Notes under the pieces: generated by a model | Seen by the model: only the letters and a program-made list of their open reading frames with translations | Databases searched by the model: none | Told to the model about the DNA's origin: nothing | Part shown: piece by piece, positions 1 to 9,786 of the stretch | Layout of the letters: each line of letters begins with the position of its first letter | Position numbering within the stretch: position 1 is the stretch's first letter | Source of the DNA: Benincasa hispida | Lineage: Eukaryota; Streptophyta; Magnoliopsida; Cucurbitales; Cucurbitaceae | Reading direction: 5' to 3' | Assembly (NCBI RefSeq): GCF_009727055.1 | Contig: NC_052350.1 | Coordinates: forward strand, 22,077,364-22,141,363 | DNA length: 64,000 nt | Translations under genes and position numbers: made by a program

Positions 1-359
1 GAATCCCTTTTCAACCAATGATACCTTACGCCCCCCTTAAGGTCAAGGATTTCTTCTCATGATTGATTCAAAGACAACTCAATAACAATGAATGCCACTA
101 AATACTGCTAAAACTTCTTGTTTTATGAACTCTTGAATCATAAAGACTTTGTTATTCAGTTACGATACACAATCGTACTTCACTCTTCACATAAAAGTGG
201 AAACCCTAGCGAAGACAACTTCTTGCCTTTTAAATAGTACCGTGGAAAGAAGGAAACAACTTCCCATTCAAATACGACATACCATAAATAAGGAAAACAT
301 CTCGAGAAATAAAGTCATGTAATTTTCCATAAAAAGAAAAAATATTTTGTAGATCCAAC
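1..359. other. Left edge, no gene seen
   Basis: AT-rich sequence left of the first LTR. I see no ORF with recognisable protein similarity, no tandem repeat and no RNA gene. The last bases before the LTR (CCAAC, 355-359) do not match the bases after the right LTR (TAAAT, 9174-9178), so no target duplication marks this junction. Confidence 0.5.
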
Positions 360-1520
360 TGTTGAATGAGAAATTTTAGACCAATCACAAGTTTCCACAT
401 CATTTACTAAATTAAAAATGAAATTCCAAATCATTAAATTTGGACTCAATTAGGAGTTGACATATGTCCTGAATTAAAGTTGAAGACAAATTTCGATGAC
501 GCCATGTGGTTTTATCATGACCGTTGAATCAGATAAGATTAATTTGACCCATTTTGATATTATTATTTGGGTCAAAGTCCAACTAAGTCCAAAAATAGGC
601 TGAATTTGACCCAAATGTCAAATCAAGCCTAAATCCGATTAATTGGGCCCAAAAGCCAACCCCATGGACCAACCAAGCCCAAATCCAATTAATTGGGCCC
701 AAAGGCCAGACCCATGGATCAACCAAGCCCACCTGTGAACTCCATAGATAGATAAGCTCTCCTCATTTGGAGAGGCCAACAATTCTATACTCCAGAGAGC
801 TTATAGGGAATTTTCTATAACCAGAAGACTCCTTGACTCCTGAAGCTGATCACACCTGAAGACTGAAGTCCTTTGAAGATACAAGATACAAACATTCTGA
901 AGACTGAAGTCCTTTGAAGATACAAGATACAAACATTCTGAAGACTGAAGTTCTTTGAAGATGCAAGCATTCTGAAGACTGAAGTCCTTTGAAGATACAA
1001 GCATTCTAAAGACTGAAGTCCTTTGAAGATACAAGCATTTTCTACATTCAGAGAGTCCAGAGAATTCATCAACAAGCAGAAGACTTCCAAGACTCCACTC
1101 CTAGAAGACAAGACCCTTGAAGACACAAAGAAGACTCTTTCAAGACTTCTACTTCAAGAATGTTCGGTGCTTTTTTTCTTCAAGTCAAGCACATTTACCC
1201 AACTGAGAGAGAATAAGAGGATCAAGTATTAGAGATCGAACCACATCGCATCAAATCAATTTCAATATCAACACCAACTCAAGTTCAACTCCACGAAACA
1301 AGTTTCTCCAGAAGCCCCGTGTGAACACCAACATCTTGAGAAACATCATGTGAGATATTTTCTATGATAACCACAAAACCAAAGGAACGAAAATGCCAAA
1401 TGCTCTTAAACAAAAATAGTCGATTCATAACTCCAACAAAACAAATGTAATGTGACTTGTATTTAACATAAGTGGCAAGATTGGTTATTAAAATCAGAAT
1501 CAGAAATTCACCAAAAGCCA
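360..1520 (+). repeat. 5' LTR of the Tat-type element
   Basis: 1161 bp, TG at 360 and CA at 1519-1520. It aligns with 8109-9173 over most of its length. The region equivalent to the TATA box reads CATAGATAG (743-751), whereas the right LTR has an intact TATAAATA. At about 850-1045 it has an expanded array built on GAAGACTGAAGTCCTTTGAA, which is absent from the right LTR. Two tandem copies of a roughly 55 bp unit around AATTGGGCCCAAA precede the TATA position. A clean tRNA primer-binding site is not obvious just after 1520. Confidence 0.88.
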
Positions 1521-1654
1521 TGGAGCTAAGTGTCGCCAACAGAGGAACGAGGGACTCCTGAGCCACGAACCAAAGAAAGACAAGAAGAAAGTGAAGGGCA
1601 TCAAGAAAATTGTGAAAGGTGCCATAAAGAAATCAATGGTTTAATACGACCCCG

Positions 1655-2170
1655 TTGAAGTTCTCCTCGAAAGGGAAAGAGAAGAAGATAGAAAAGAAAG
1701 ATGAAGGAGGCGAAAGACATCGCCTAACCCTGAAGGAACAACAGGAAAAAGTCTATCCGTTCCTCGACTCTGATGTTGCGGATATGCTCGAGCAACTACT
1801 AGAGAACCACCTTATCCAGCTACCAGAATGTAAACGACCGGAATAGGCCGGCAAAGTGAATGATCCCAACTACTGCAAGTATCACAGGGTCGTTAGCCAC
1901 CCAGTTGAAAAATGTTTCGTACTGAAGGAATTGATCCTCAAATTGGCCTGTGAGAGGAAGATAGAGCTGGATCTAGAGGAGGTGGTCCAAACGAATCATG
2001 CTGCAGTGACGGTAGCTCCAAGCGTGGCGGCACCAATCATATATTATGAAGAAAGGGAGTGTTCGGTCCAGTTTGGGACCTTCAAACCTATGGTAGTGCA
2101 GTTTCAACAGGAGGTCCAAGCTACAGATCCTCAAAACGGAGGAGAGCGCACTGACGTTGACGATAACTAA
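1655..2170 (+). pseudogene. gag C-terminal fragment (Tat-type element)
   Basis: Two ORFs in one frame (1655-1846 and 1856-2170) are separated by a single TAG at 1844-1846. The first has a lysine- and glutamate-rich start and a segment with QLPECKRPE. The second contains YCKYHRVVSHPVEKCFVLKE, with Cys and His residues typical of the end of gag in this plant lineage. The normal gag capsid region upstream is not present, so the N-terminus is lost. It would have encoded the structural protein of virus-like particles; this copy is broken. Confidence 0.75.
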
Positions 2171-2722
2171 GGCTGGATTTTTGTGGCACACTGTAAGAAA
2201 GGAAGACTGAACTCTACACAAAAAGAGCTACGCTTTCATAAAAGCTACAAGAGAAGGAGCAAGACACAAAAAAGGAAGGGTAGAAAGAAGGCTTAGAGGC
2301 CCAAACCTGTTTATGAGAGAGACGAGGATGTTCCTCGTCCCAGACGACAGATAGCATTAGCAGATTTCCTCCCAAAGAACTTTTGCAATTGGGGTTCAGA
2401 GGAGACACCAGAGGTTGCTGCATGTCATGCTGTCAGTATCAAGGAAGATGAAGATACCGTTATAGGCCCATTAAAGTCGACAAGAGAACCAAAGGATTCG
2501 TCACCATTCAACATAGATGACCTACTTTCACTCTTGCGAGAAGCTAAGACGACCCTCATTGAGGCACTGTTAGAATCCAATGCCTCTGGTGCATCGACCT
2601 TTGCAGCACATGCTTATGCCTCGTGTTGCACATCCATAGGCTCTTCAGACGAAGATCTGCTACTGGGATCCAAATTGCATAATAGACCTTTGTATGTCTC
2701 TGGATACATTTGAGAACAGAGA

Positions 2723-2971
2723 GTGGGTCGAATTCTCATCGACAACGGATCCTCCGTCAATATAATGCCTAAGACGACTATGAAACAGTTGGGCATACTC
2801 ATGGAAGAGCTATCAAACAGCAAATTAATAATTCAGGGTTTCAATCAAGGCAGCCAAAGGGCGATAGGCATGATACGCTTGGAGCTTCTCATTGGTGATC
2901 TGAAGGCCGACGCGCTATTTCATGTGATAAACTCAAAGACCACCTACAAGCTGCTATTGGGACGCCCTTAG
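2723..2971 (+). pseudogene. Aspartic protease domain (Tat-type element)
   Basis: An 82-codon open stretch contains the retropepsin motif as RILIDNGSSVNIMPK, with the catalytic Asp followed by Asn-Gly, a form usual in the Tat/Athila branch. A second hydrophobic block ends in LLLGRP, the normal end of the domain. It would cleave the Gag-Pol polyprotein. The reading frame is closed on both sides by stops, so it is a fragment of a decayed polyprotein. Confidence 0.8.
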
Positions 2972-2985
2972 ATTCATGGGAATGT

Positions 2986-4149
2986 ATGATTACATCGACA
3001 CTACATCAGTGTTTCAAGTTTTACCAAGACTGGATTAAGAAGGTTGAAACGGATTCTAATTCGTTTTTCGAGGCCGAGTCTCACTTCGCAGATGCAAAGT
3101 TTTACCTAAAGAGTGAGAATTCCGATGAGACTATGCCGACAGAGAACTTGCTGGTAAAGAAAGCAGGTGGATCTCGATCGAGGTCGCCAATAGACATAGA
3201 GAAAAGGACAGATAGCAAGGTACAAGCCTCTAACCCTAAAGAGAGTAGAATATCCCTCCGCGTTGGAGAAACACCGATGGTGAGGGGTGAAAAAACCTCA
3301 AAACCTCTGATTCTACGCTATGTCCACTTGTCGAGACGAAAAAAGGGTGAGTCACCTTTTATGGAATGCTCAAAAAATTTGTAGGTCAGAGACATAGAAA
3401 TTCTAAAGGAGATTTTCGTCACACCCCTCATGCCGATAACAAAACAGGAAATCCACAAGCCAGAGGTGGAAGTGACAGGGTTAAAGCTGCCCCAAAGGTG
3501 AACTAAAGACGAATTCGATCCCAAGGCTTACAAGCTGTTGACGAAGGCGGGCTATGACTTCACAACTCACACCGAGTTCAAGAGTTTGAAGATTTATGAG
3601 CAACCCTGACTCTAGCCAACCCAAAAGAAGATTTTGCAAGAAAGACACGCTATACCCATGTCGAGGGCAGTACTCGGATATGAGCCGTCAGAGCCTGTCC
3701 ACATAATAAGAAAGACGAAGGGGAAAGTGGCCAATAACAATCATATCACTGCAGAAGAAGTCGATGATACAGGAGAAAATGAGGGCAAAGATAAAAAAGC
3801 CTCAGCCTTCGCCTTGGTCTTCGAGAGGTTAAGCATGACAGAAGCAGAAAGGGAAAGCCCACATACTATTCCCAGAGTTACTCGACGTTCAGTTTTTCGA
3901 AGGTTGACTCTGCCAAATGAAGGAAATGAGGAAATCATCTGTCAATCGCCCGTGGTAGAGCGACCGTTAGCCTTTGAGAGACTAGGCACTGTTTTGACGG
4001 AGAACGAAGGGAAACCTCGCGCTCCTGTTTTTGATCGCCTGAAGCACGAGAGGGCTAAAGATCCCCTCGACCAATATGTCCTTAGTAAGACAAAAAAGAA
4101 GGGAAAAGCCACAACATCACAATCACCAAAGAATCCGAAGAGGGTATGA
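2986..4149 (+). pseudogene. Protease-to-RT linker region of pol (Tat-type element)
   Basis: Two open stretches (2986-3384 and 3634-4149) are rich in charged residues and contain the repeated element VFERLS / VFDRLKH, typical of the spacer between protease and RT in Tat-type polyproteins. No catalytic domain is visible. Stops and a frame change at 3385-3633 show decay. The last ORF overlaps the RT ORF start by four bases (ATGA at 4146-4149), which marks a frameshift in what was one polyprotein. Confidence 0.6.
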
Positions 4150-4994
4150 CCGAAGAGGAAATGGTGGACGCTCCGCAAGGTCTAGAGCACGGTGGTCAAT
4201 CCATGGTGGACGAGCTAAAAGAGGTGAATCTAGGCACTGTAGAAGAACCGCGTCCGACTTGCATTAGCGCGTCCCTCTCGGAAGAGGAAGAGGACGAGTA
4301 CATGAGTCTGCTCATTGAATATAGGGATGTTTTCGCCTGGTCATACAAAAAGATGTCGAGATTAGATCTAAAAGTAGCAGTCCACCATCTCGCGATCAAA
4401 CAGGGGTGTCGACCCATTAAACAGGCTCAACGACGCTTTCGGCCAGAACTTATCCCCCAGATTGAGGTTGAGGTCAATAAGTTGATTAAGGCCGAGTTCA
4501 TTCGCAAAGTTAAATATCTAACATGGATAGCCATCATTGTCCCAGTTAGAAAAAAGAATGGACAACTTCGTGTTTACATAGACTTTCGCGACCTAAATAG
4601 CGCATGCCCAAAAGACGATTTTTCATTACCCATCATAGAGATCATGGTTGATGCGACAACGGGACATGAGGCCTTATCCTTCATGGACGGATCTTCCGGG
4701 TATAATCAGAAACGAATGGCCCTCGCAGACGAAGAAATGACGGCATTTCGAAACCCAAAAGGGATATATTGTTACATGGTAAGGCCCTTCGGGTTGAAGA
4801 ACGTCGGTGCTACTTATCAACGTGCCATGCAAAAGGTGTTTGACGATATGTTGCACAAACACGTGGAGTGTTATGTGGATGACCTTGTGGTTAAGACCAA
4901 GCGACGACATAACCATTTGAAAGATCTAAGAACCGTGTTGATGTTAATCCCTATTGGGGGCAACATAACGATTGAAGAAGTTCATCCCTCGTAA
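4146..4994 (+). pseudogene. Reverse transcriptase, truncated (Tat-type element)
   Basis: A 282-codon ORF has the RT landmarks in order: FAWSYKKMSRLD at the start, KQAQRRFRPE, VPVRKKNGQLR, the first catalytic block (DFRDLNSACPKDDF), SFMDGSSGYNQ, PFGLKNVGATYQRAMQ, and the active-site YVDD within ECYVDDLVVK. The domain runs to HLKDLRTV and then changes to unrelated sequence near 4940, just after the palm. The thumb, RNase H and integrase are gone. RT copies the element RNA into DNA; without the rest this copy is not functional. Confidence 0.87.
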
Positions 4995-5059
4995 GAAGCT
5001 AGCACAGTAAATAAAAGGCACACGCTTGGAATGCACTTCGTTTCCTCTTTGAAATCAAA

Positions 5060-5790
5060 CTCGGATGCTCTTCCATCTTCAAGTTCAGAGGTTTCATCGA
5101 TGTTTCATCTTCATGCTCAAGTCTGGAGGCTTTTCAATGGCATCTTCATGCTCAAAGTCGCGAAGTCGAGCTCAATGTGAAATTCATCGATGCTTCGTCA
5201 AACTCAAGTGCAGAGGATTTATTGATGCTTCAAGCTCAAATACGGAGGATTCACCGATTCTTCAAGCTCAAGTGCAGAGGATTCGCCGATGCTTCATCAA
5301 ACTCAAATGCGGAGGATTTGCCGATGCTTTGTCAAACTCAAATATGAAGGTCTCGTTGATACTTCTCCATCTTCAAGTTCAGAGGCTCCATCGATGTTGC
5401 TCCATCTTCAAATTCAAGATTGGCGTGCATGACCCCACTTCCATCTTCAAGTTCAAGATTGGCATGCATGGCCCCACTTCCATCTTCAAGTTCAAGATCA
5501 GTGTGCATGGCTCTGCTTCCATCTTCAAGTTTAAGACTGGTGTGCATGGCTCCACTTCTATCTTCAAGTTCAAGATCAGTGTGCATGACTCTGCTTCCAT
5601 CTTCAAGTTTAAGACTAGTGTGCATGGCTCCACTTCCATCTTCAAGTTCAAGGTCAGTGTGCATGGCTCCGCTCCGTCTTCAAGTTCAAGGTCGATGTGC
5701 ATGGCTCCGCTCCATCTTTAAGCTCAAGTTTGGTGTGCATGGCTCTACTTCATCTTCAAGTTCATGGTCGGTATGCATGGCTCGGCTCCA
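5060..5790 (+). repeat. 39-bp tandem repeat array in the 3' zone of the Tat-type element
   Basis: Units beginning ATCTTCAAGTTCAAGA recur at 5404, 5443, 5482, 5521, 5560, 5599 and 5638, exactly 39 bp apart, then drift to about 36 bp. Less regular units with CAAACTCAAATGCGGAGGAT precede them (5160-5350). Because 39 is a multiple of three, long open frames appear on both strands; these are by-products of the repeat, not genes. Confidence 0.9.
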
Positions 5791-6200
5791 TCTTCAATTA
5801 GTCAGTCTACTAAATCATGACGCAGCTTCGCTTCATCTCCAAAATCTGGCGTGGTTCGCTTCATCTTCAAAGTCGTGGCGTGGCTTCGCTTCATCTTCAA
5901 AGTCGTGGCGTGGCTTCGCTTCATCTTCAAAGTCATGGCGTGGCTTCGCTTCATCTTCAAAGTCGTGGCGTGGCTTCGCTTCATCTCCAAATTGATGGTG
6001 GGACTTTGCTTCATCTTGAAAATGTTGGTGTAGTTTCGCTTTATCTTCAAAGTTTAGCGTGGTTCGTCTCATCTCCAAAGTCGTGGTGTAACTTCGCTTC
6101 ATCTCCAAACTGATGGCGTGACTTCGCTTCATCTCTAAAGTCATGATGTGGTTTCATTTCCTCTCCAAAATGTTGGTACAACTTCACCCCTTCTCCAAAA
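5790..6200 (+). repeat. 30-bp tandem repeat array in the Tat-type element
   Basis: The unit GGCTTCGCTTCATCTTCAAA plus ten bases repeats with exact 30 bp spacing at 5851, 5881, 5911, 5941 and 5971, with degraded units on both sides out to about 6200. The most regular copies are nearly identical, which suggests recent amplification. A further degenerate repeat (CACCTCATATGCGAG, three copies at about 6240-6340) follows. Confidence 0.9.
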
Positions 6201-6486
6201 TTGGTGTAGCTTCGCTTCCTCTAAAAAAATGTGCGTGTGGTTCCACCTCATATGCGAGATCAAGCTTAGTTTTCCAAAGCTCTACCTCATATGCGAGGAC
6301 AACTCTGGTCCATCCGGCTCCACCTCATATGCGAGGACAACTCGGTTCCATTCGGCTACGCCTTGTACGTGAGATCGACTCTAGCCAACCTGACTCCGCT
6401 CAAAAGCTTGATGGCATATCCGCCTCATCCTCAATACTCAATGGCATATTTCCCTTATCTTCAAATTTTGATCAAGGAGTAACATA

Positions 6487-6920
6487 ACAAGGTAAACCTT
6501 ATCTGGATCCTCCCTAGAGTGAAAGCATGGGAGAGTTGTAAGCCTTGCAGGGTCCCTCCCATGACGTTCAGGATATTCGAACGGTGCTACAAGGTAGACC
6601 TTATCGTGATCCTCCCTAGGGTGAAAGCATGAGAGAGTTGTAAGCCTTGCAGGGCCCCTCCCATGACGTTCAGGATATGCGAACGGTGCTACAAGGTAGA
6701 CCTTATCGGGATCCTCCTTAGGGTAAAAACATGGGAGAGTTGTAAACCTTGTAGGGCCCCTCCTATGACGATCAGGATATGCGAACGGTACTACAAGGTA
6801 GACTTTATCGGGATCCTCCCTAGGGTGAAAGCATGAGAGAATTGTAAGCCTTGCAGGGCCCCTCCCATGATGATCAGGATATGTGAACGGTGTTACAAGG
6901 TAGACCTTATCGGGATAGAT
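6487..6920 (+). repeat. 102-bp tandem repeat array in the Tat-type element
   Basis: Units starting ACAAGGTAGACCTTATCGGG occur at 6487, 6589, 6691, 6793 and 6895, a constant 102 bp period with four full units and part of a fifth. The minus strand is open through all units (6438-6938), giving a 34-residue repeat peptide with DKVYLVAPFAYP. No known protein is recognised, so I treat the frame as incidental. Confidence 0.9.
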
Positions 6921-6939
6921 AGACCATACCAAGGTCATC

Positions 6940-8108
6940 CTACAAAAGACACGGTTGTACTCCCTTGAGTTGCGCTTTAGCTCCTACAAAAGAGTAAGGG
7001 GGACCAATTAGTAAATCTACGCAAAAAAAAAAAGGCAAGTTAAAAAAAAAAGAAAAAGAAAAAATACGAATTTTTCTTAAAAAAAAATGAAAGAAGAAAA
7101 GGAGAGAAAAGAAAGATTAGAAGAAGAGGAGGGGATGAAGATAATGGAGGGGTTTGGGGTCCTATTTATAGAGGTTCCCTGGATTCCATAACAAATTAGT
7201 AAATCCAAATCAAATAAAAGATTTGATTTAAAATATTAGATTTTTTATCAGATTTCCTAATTTGATTCTATCCTAATTTCAAATTAAATTAAACAAATTT
7301 CCTATTTAATTTAATCTTATTAGATTTTGTCCTCAAATTTATCTTCAACTAAGATTTGGACATATTCCAAATTTTATTCAAAATCAAATTTAAATTTGTG
7401 GATAAAATCATAAATTAAAATCTGACCATATTCTAAATTTTTATTCAAAATTAAAATTGTTCAACATTGAGATTAAATTGCAAATAAAAATCTCAAATTA
7501 AAATTTGGGAATATTCCAAATTTTATCTCAAATCTAAATTATGAGACTTTTATCCTCAAGACAAATTATTAAGGATAAAATCTCATATTTAAATTTGGGC
7601 ATATTCCAAATTTTATCACAAATCTAAATTATCAGACTTTTATCCTCAAAACCAAATTATTAAAGATAAAATCTCAAATTAAAATTTGGACATCTTCCAA
7701 ATTTTATATCAAATTCATCTAAATTTAAGTTCTAAATCAAGTTGTTGGGGAAAGATCTTAAATTCATCCCAAATTAAAATTTAGTCATATTCCAAATTCA
7801 AGTATCCATGAGCGGATAAAAAAAAAAAAAAAAAAAAAAATCTTATTTCAAATTTGGGTATATCCTAAATTTTATCTTAAATCCAAATGAAATTAAATTG
7901 GGACAAAACTCAAAATTTTTCGTAAATTTGGTGATATTCCAAATTTTATCTCAAATTCAAGTTAAACTTATGTACTAAATTCATAGTTTGACTGACACAT
8001 CAATTGATGTCAAATTCAAGAACAAATATATTTGGATTTTGATTCCAACTTTATATTTTTCGAGATTCATCCACTCATGTATGTGCATAAATCTCGAAAG
8101 GGGGCATT
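6940..8108 (+). other. AT-rich 3' untranslated zone and polypurine tract of the Tat-type element
   Basis: The zone begins with A-rich runs at 7020-7140. From about 7190 onward, degenerate repeats based on CCAAATTTTATCTCAAAT extend to 8040. A 19-base A run lies near 7822. Just before the right LTR is the purine stretch CGAAAGGGGGC, the expected plus-strand primer. No coding capacity. Confidence 0.65.
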
Positions 8109-9173
8109 TGTTGAATGAGAAATTTTAGACCAATCACAAGTTGCCATGTCATTTACTAAATTAATGATGAAATTCCAAATCATTAAATTTGGACTCAATT
8201 AGGAGTTGAATATGTCCTGAATTGAAGTTGAAGACAAATTTCGATGACGTCACGTGGTTTTATGACCGTTGAATCAGATAAGATTAATTTGACCCAATTT
8301 GATATTATTATTTGGGTCAAAGTCCAACTAAGTCCAAAAATAGGTTGAATTTGACCCAAATGTCAAATCAGGCCTAAATCCGATTAATTGGGCCCAAAGG
8401 CCAACCCATGGACCAACCAAGCCCAACTAATTGGGCCCAAAGGCCAGGCCCATGGATCAACTCTATAAATAGATAAGCTCTCCTCATTTGGAGGGGGTCA
8501 TCAATTCTATACTCTAGAGAGCTTATAGGGAATTCTCTATAACCAGAAGACTCTTTAGACTCCTGAAGCTGATCACATATACAAGCATTTTCTACATTCA
8601 GAGAGTCCAGAGAATTCATCAACAAACATTTTCTACATTCAGAGAGTCCAAAGAATTCATCAACAAACATTTTCTACATTCAGAGAGTCCAAAGAATTCA
8701 TCAACAAGCAAAAGACTTCCAAGACTCCACTCCTAGAAGACAGAAGACCTCCTAGAAGACAGAAGACCCTTGAAGACACGAAGAAGACTCTTCCAAGACT
8801 TCTACTTCAAGAACATTCGGTGCTTTTCTTCTTCAAGTCAAGCACATTTACCCAACTGAGAGAGAATAAGAGGATCAAGTATTAGAGATCGAACCACATC
8901 GCATCAAATCAATTTCAATATCAACACCAACTCAAGTTCAACTCCACGAAACAAGTTTCTCCGGAAGCCTCGTGTGAACACCAACATCTTGAAAAACATC
9001 ATGTGAGATATTTTCTAAGATAACCACAAAACCAAAGCAACGACAACGCCAAATGCTCTTAAACAAAAATAGTCAATTCATAACTCCAACAAAACAAATG
9101 TAATGTGACTTGTACCTAACATAAGTGGCAAGATTGGTCATTAAAATCAAAATCAGGAATTCACCAAAAGCCA
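8109..9173 (+). repeat. 3' LTR of the Tat-type element
   Basis: 1065 bp, starting TGTTGAATGAG and ending CAAAAGCCA. It retains a TATA box (TATAAATA, 8464-8471) about 40 bp before a short inverted repeat (CTCTCCTCATTTGGAGAGG type). It carries three near-identical copies of a unit with ACATTTTCTACATTCAGAGA (8586-8705), expanded here and present once in the left LTR. Confidence 0.88.
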
Positions 9174-9723
9174 TAAATGGAAAAATTATACCTGTTGAGG
9201 ATCTCACATTGAAAAAATCAAAGAACTTCATACTCTTTATAAGATAGATGTATTACTCTTTTTATTGTCAATTGGTTTTTTAGCAAAATATTAGACACGA
9301 TATTTTAATTTTATTTTTCTTTATGAAATATAAAAATGGTTTTCTAAGGACAGAAGACTTATGGAAATGTAGTTATCAAGAGGTACAAAGAAACAGAGTC
9401 TATTGCCTACAAAAAGGACTTCTCTGTTTTCGTTTGCTTCCTATTTATTTTCCCATCTTCCCTTCATTTAAAGCCTTACCTACAAAAATGCAATTATTGG
9501 CCTTTTCTCCCACACTCTTTAATATATATTGGATTTGAATGTTTACTACACTTATAATATGTATCGAATTTCATTGCATGCTGAGAAAAAAAAATTATAC
9601 CATAAGAAAGATGTAGAACCGTTGATATTAATAAACTATTTGTTAATATTCATTTTATTCTAATTCTAAAATTTAGCTGTAATTCTAGTTAATCCATAAT
9701 TTTAAAAAAGTCTGTATTGAAAT

Positions 9724-9786
9724 GAGAGATCGAACATCTAACCTCTAAGAAAAGAGATCATGTCAATTATGGCCGGATTAAGCCTA
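9724..9786 (-). repeat. SINE-like tRNA-derived head
   Basis: On the minus strand a box A-like segment (GGCTTAATCCGGCC) is followed about 35 bases later by a box B-like GATGTTCGATCTC, the internal RNA polymerase III promoter layout of tRNA-derived SINEs. Similar heads occur at 46645-46720 (minus) and 42949-43006 (plus), which supports a dispersed family. Not a functional tRNA. Confidence 0.45.

Larger units (their letters stand above)
360..9173 (+). mobile_element. Degenerate Tat/Ogre-type Gypsy LTR retrotransposon
   Basis: The element is bounded by two related LTRs beginning TGTTGAATGAG and ending CCAAAAGCCA. Inside are the gag C-terminus, an aspartic protease, a linker region and an RT, in Gypsy order on the plus strand. 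RNase H and integrase are missing: pol breaks off near 4940, and about 3.1 kb of noncoding, largely tandemly repeated DNA follows up to the right LTR. The protein style (protease with IDNGSS, RT with DATTGHEALSFMDGSSGYNQ and YVDD) is that of the plant Tat/Ogre lineage. Internal stops and the missing domains mean it cannot move by itself. No matching 5 bp target duplication is visible, so the two ends may come from recombination between elements or may have mutated. Confidence 0.88.

Noticed and set aside
5338..6144. Several long ORFs on both strands with Ser-Ser-Ser-Arg or Glu-Asp-Gly repeats
   Set aside because: They exist because the 39 bp and 30 bp units are multiples of three and lack stops. 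No start context or family, and both strands are equally open.
5400..6930. Possible CRISPR-like regular repeats
   Set aside because: Repeats are contiguous tandem units without spacers, in a plant retrotransposon. Not CRISPR.
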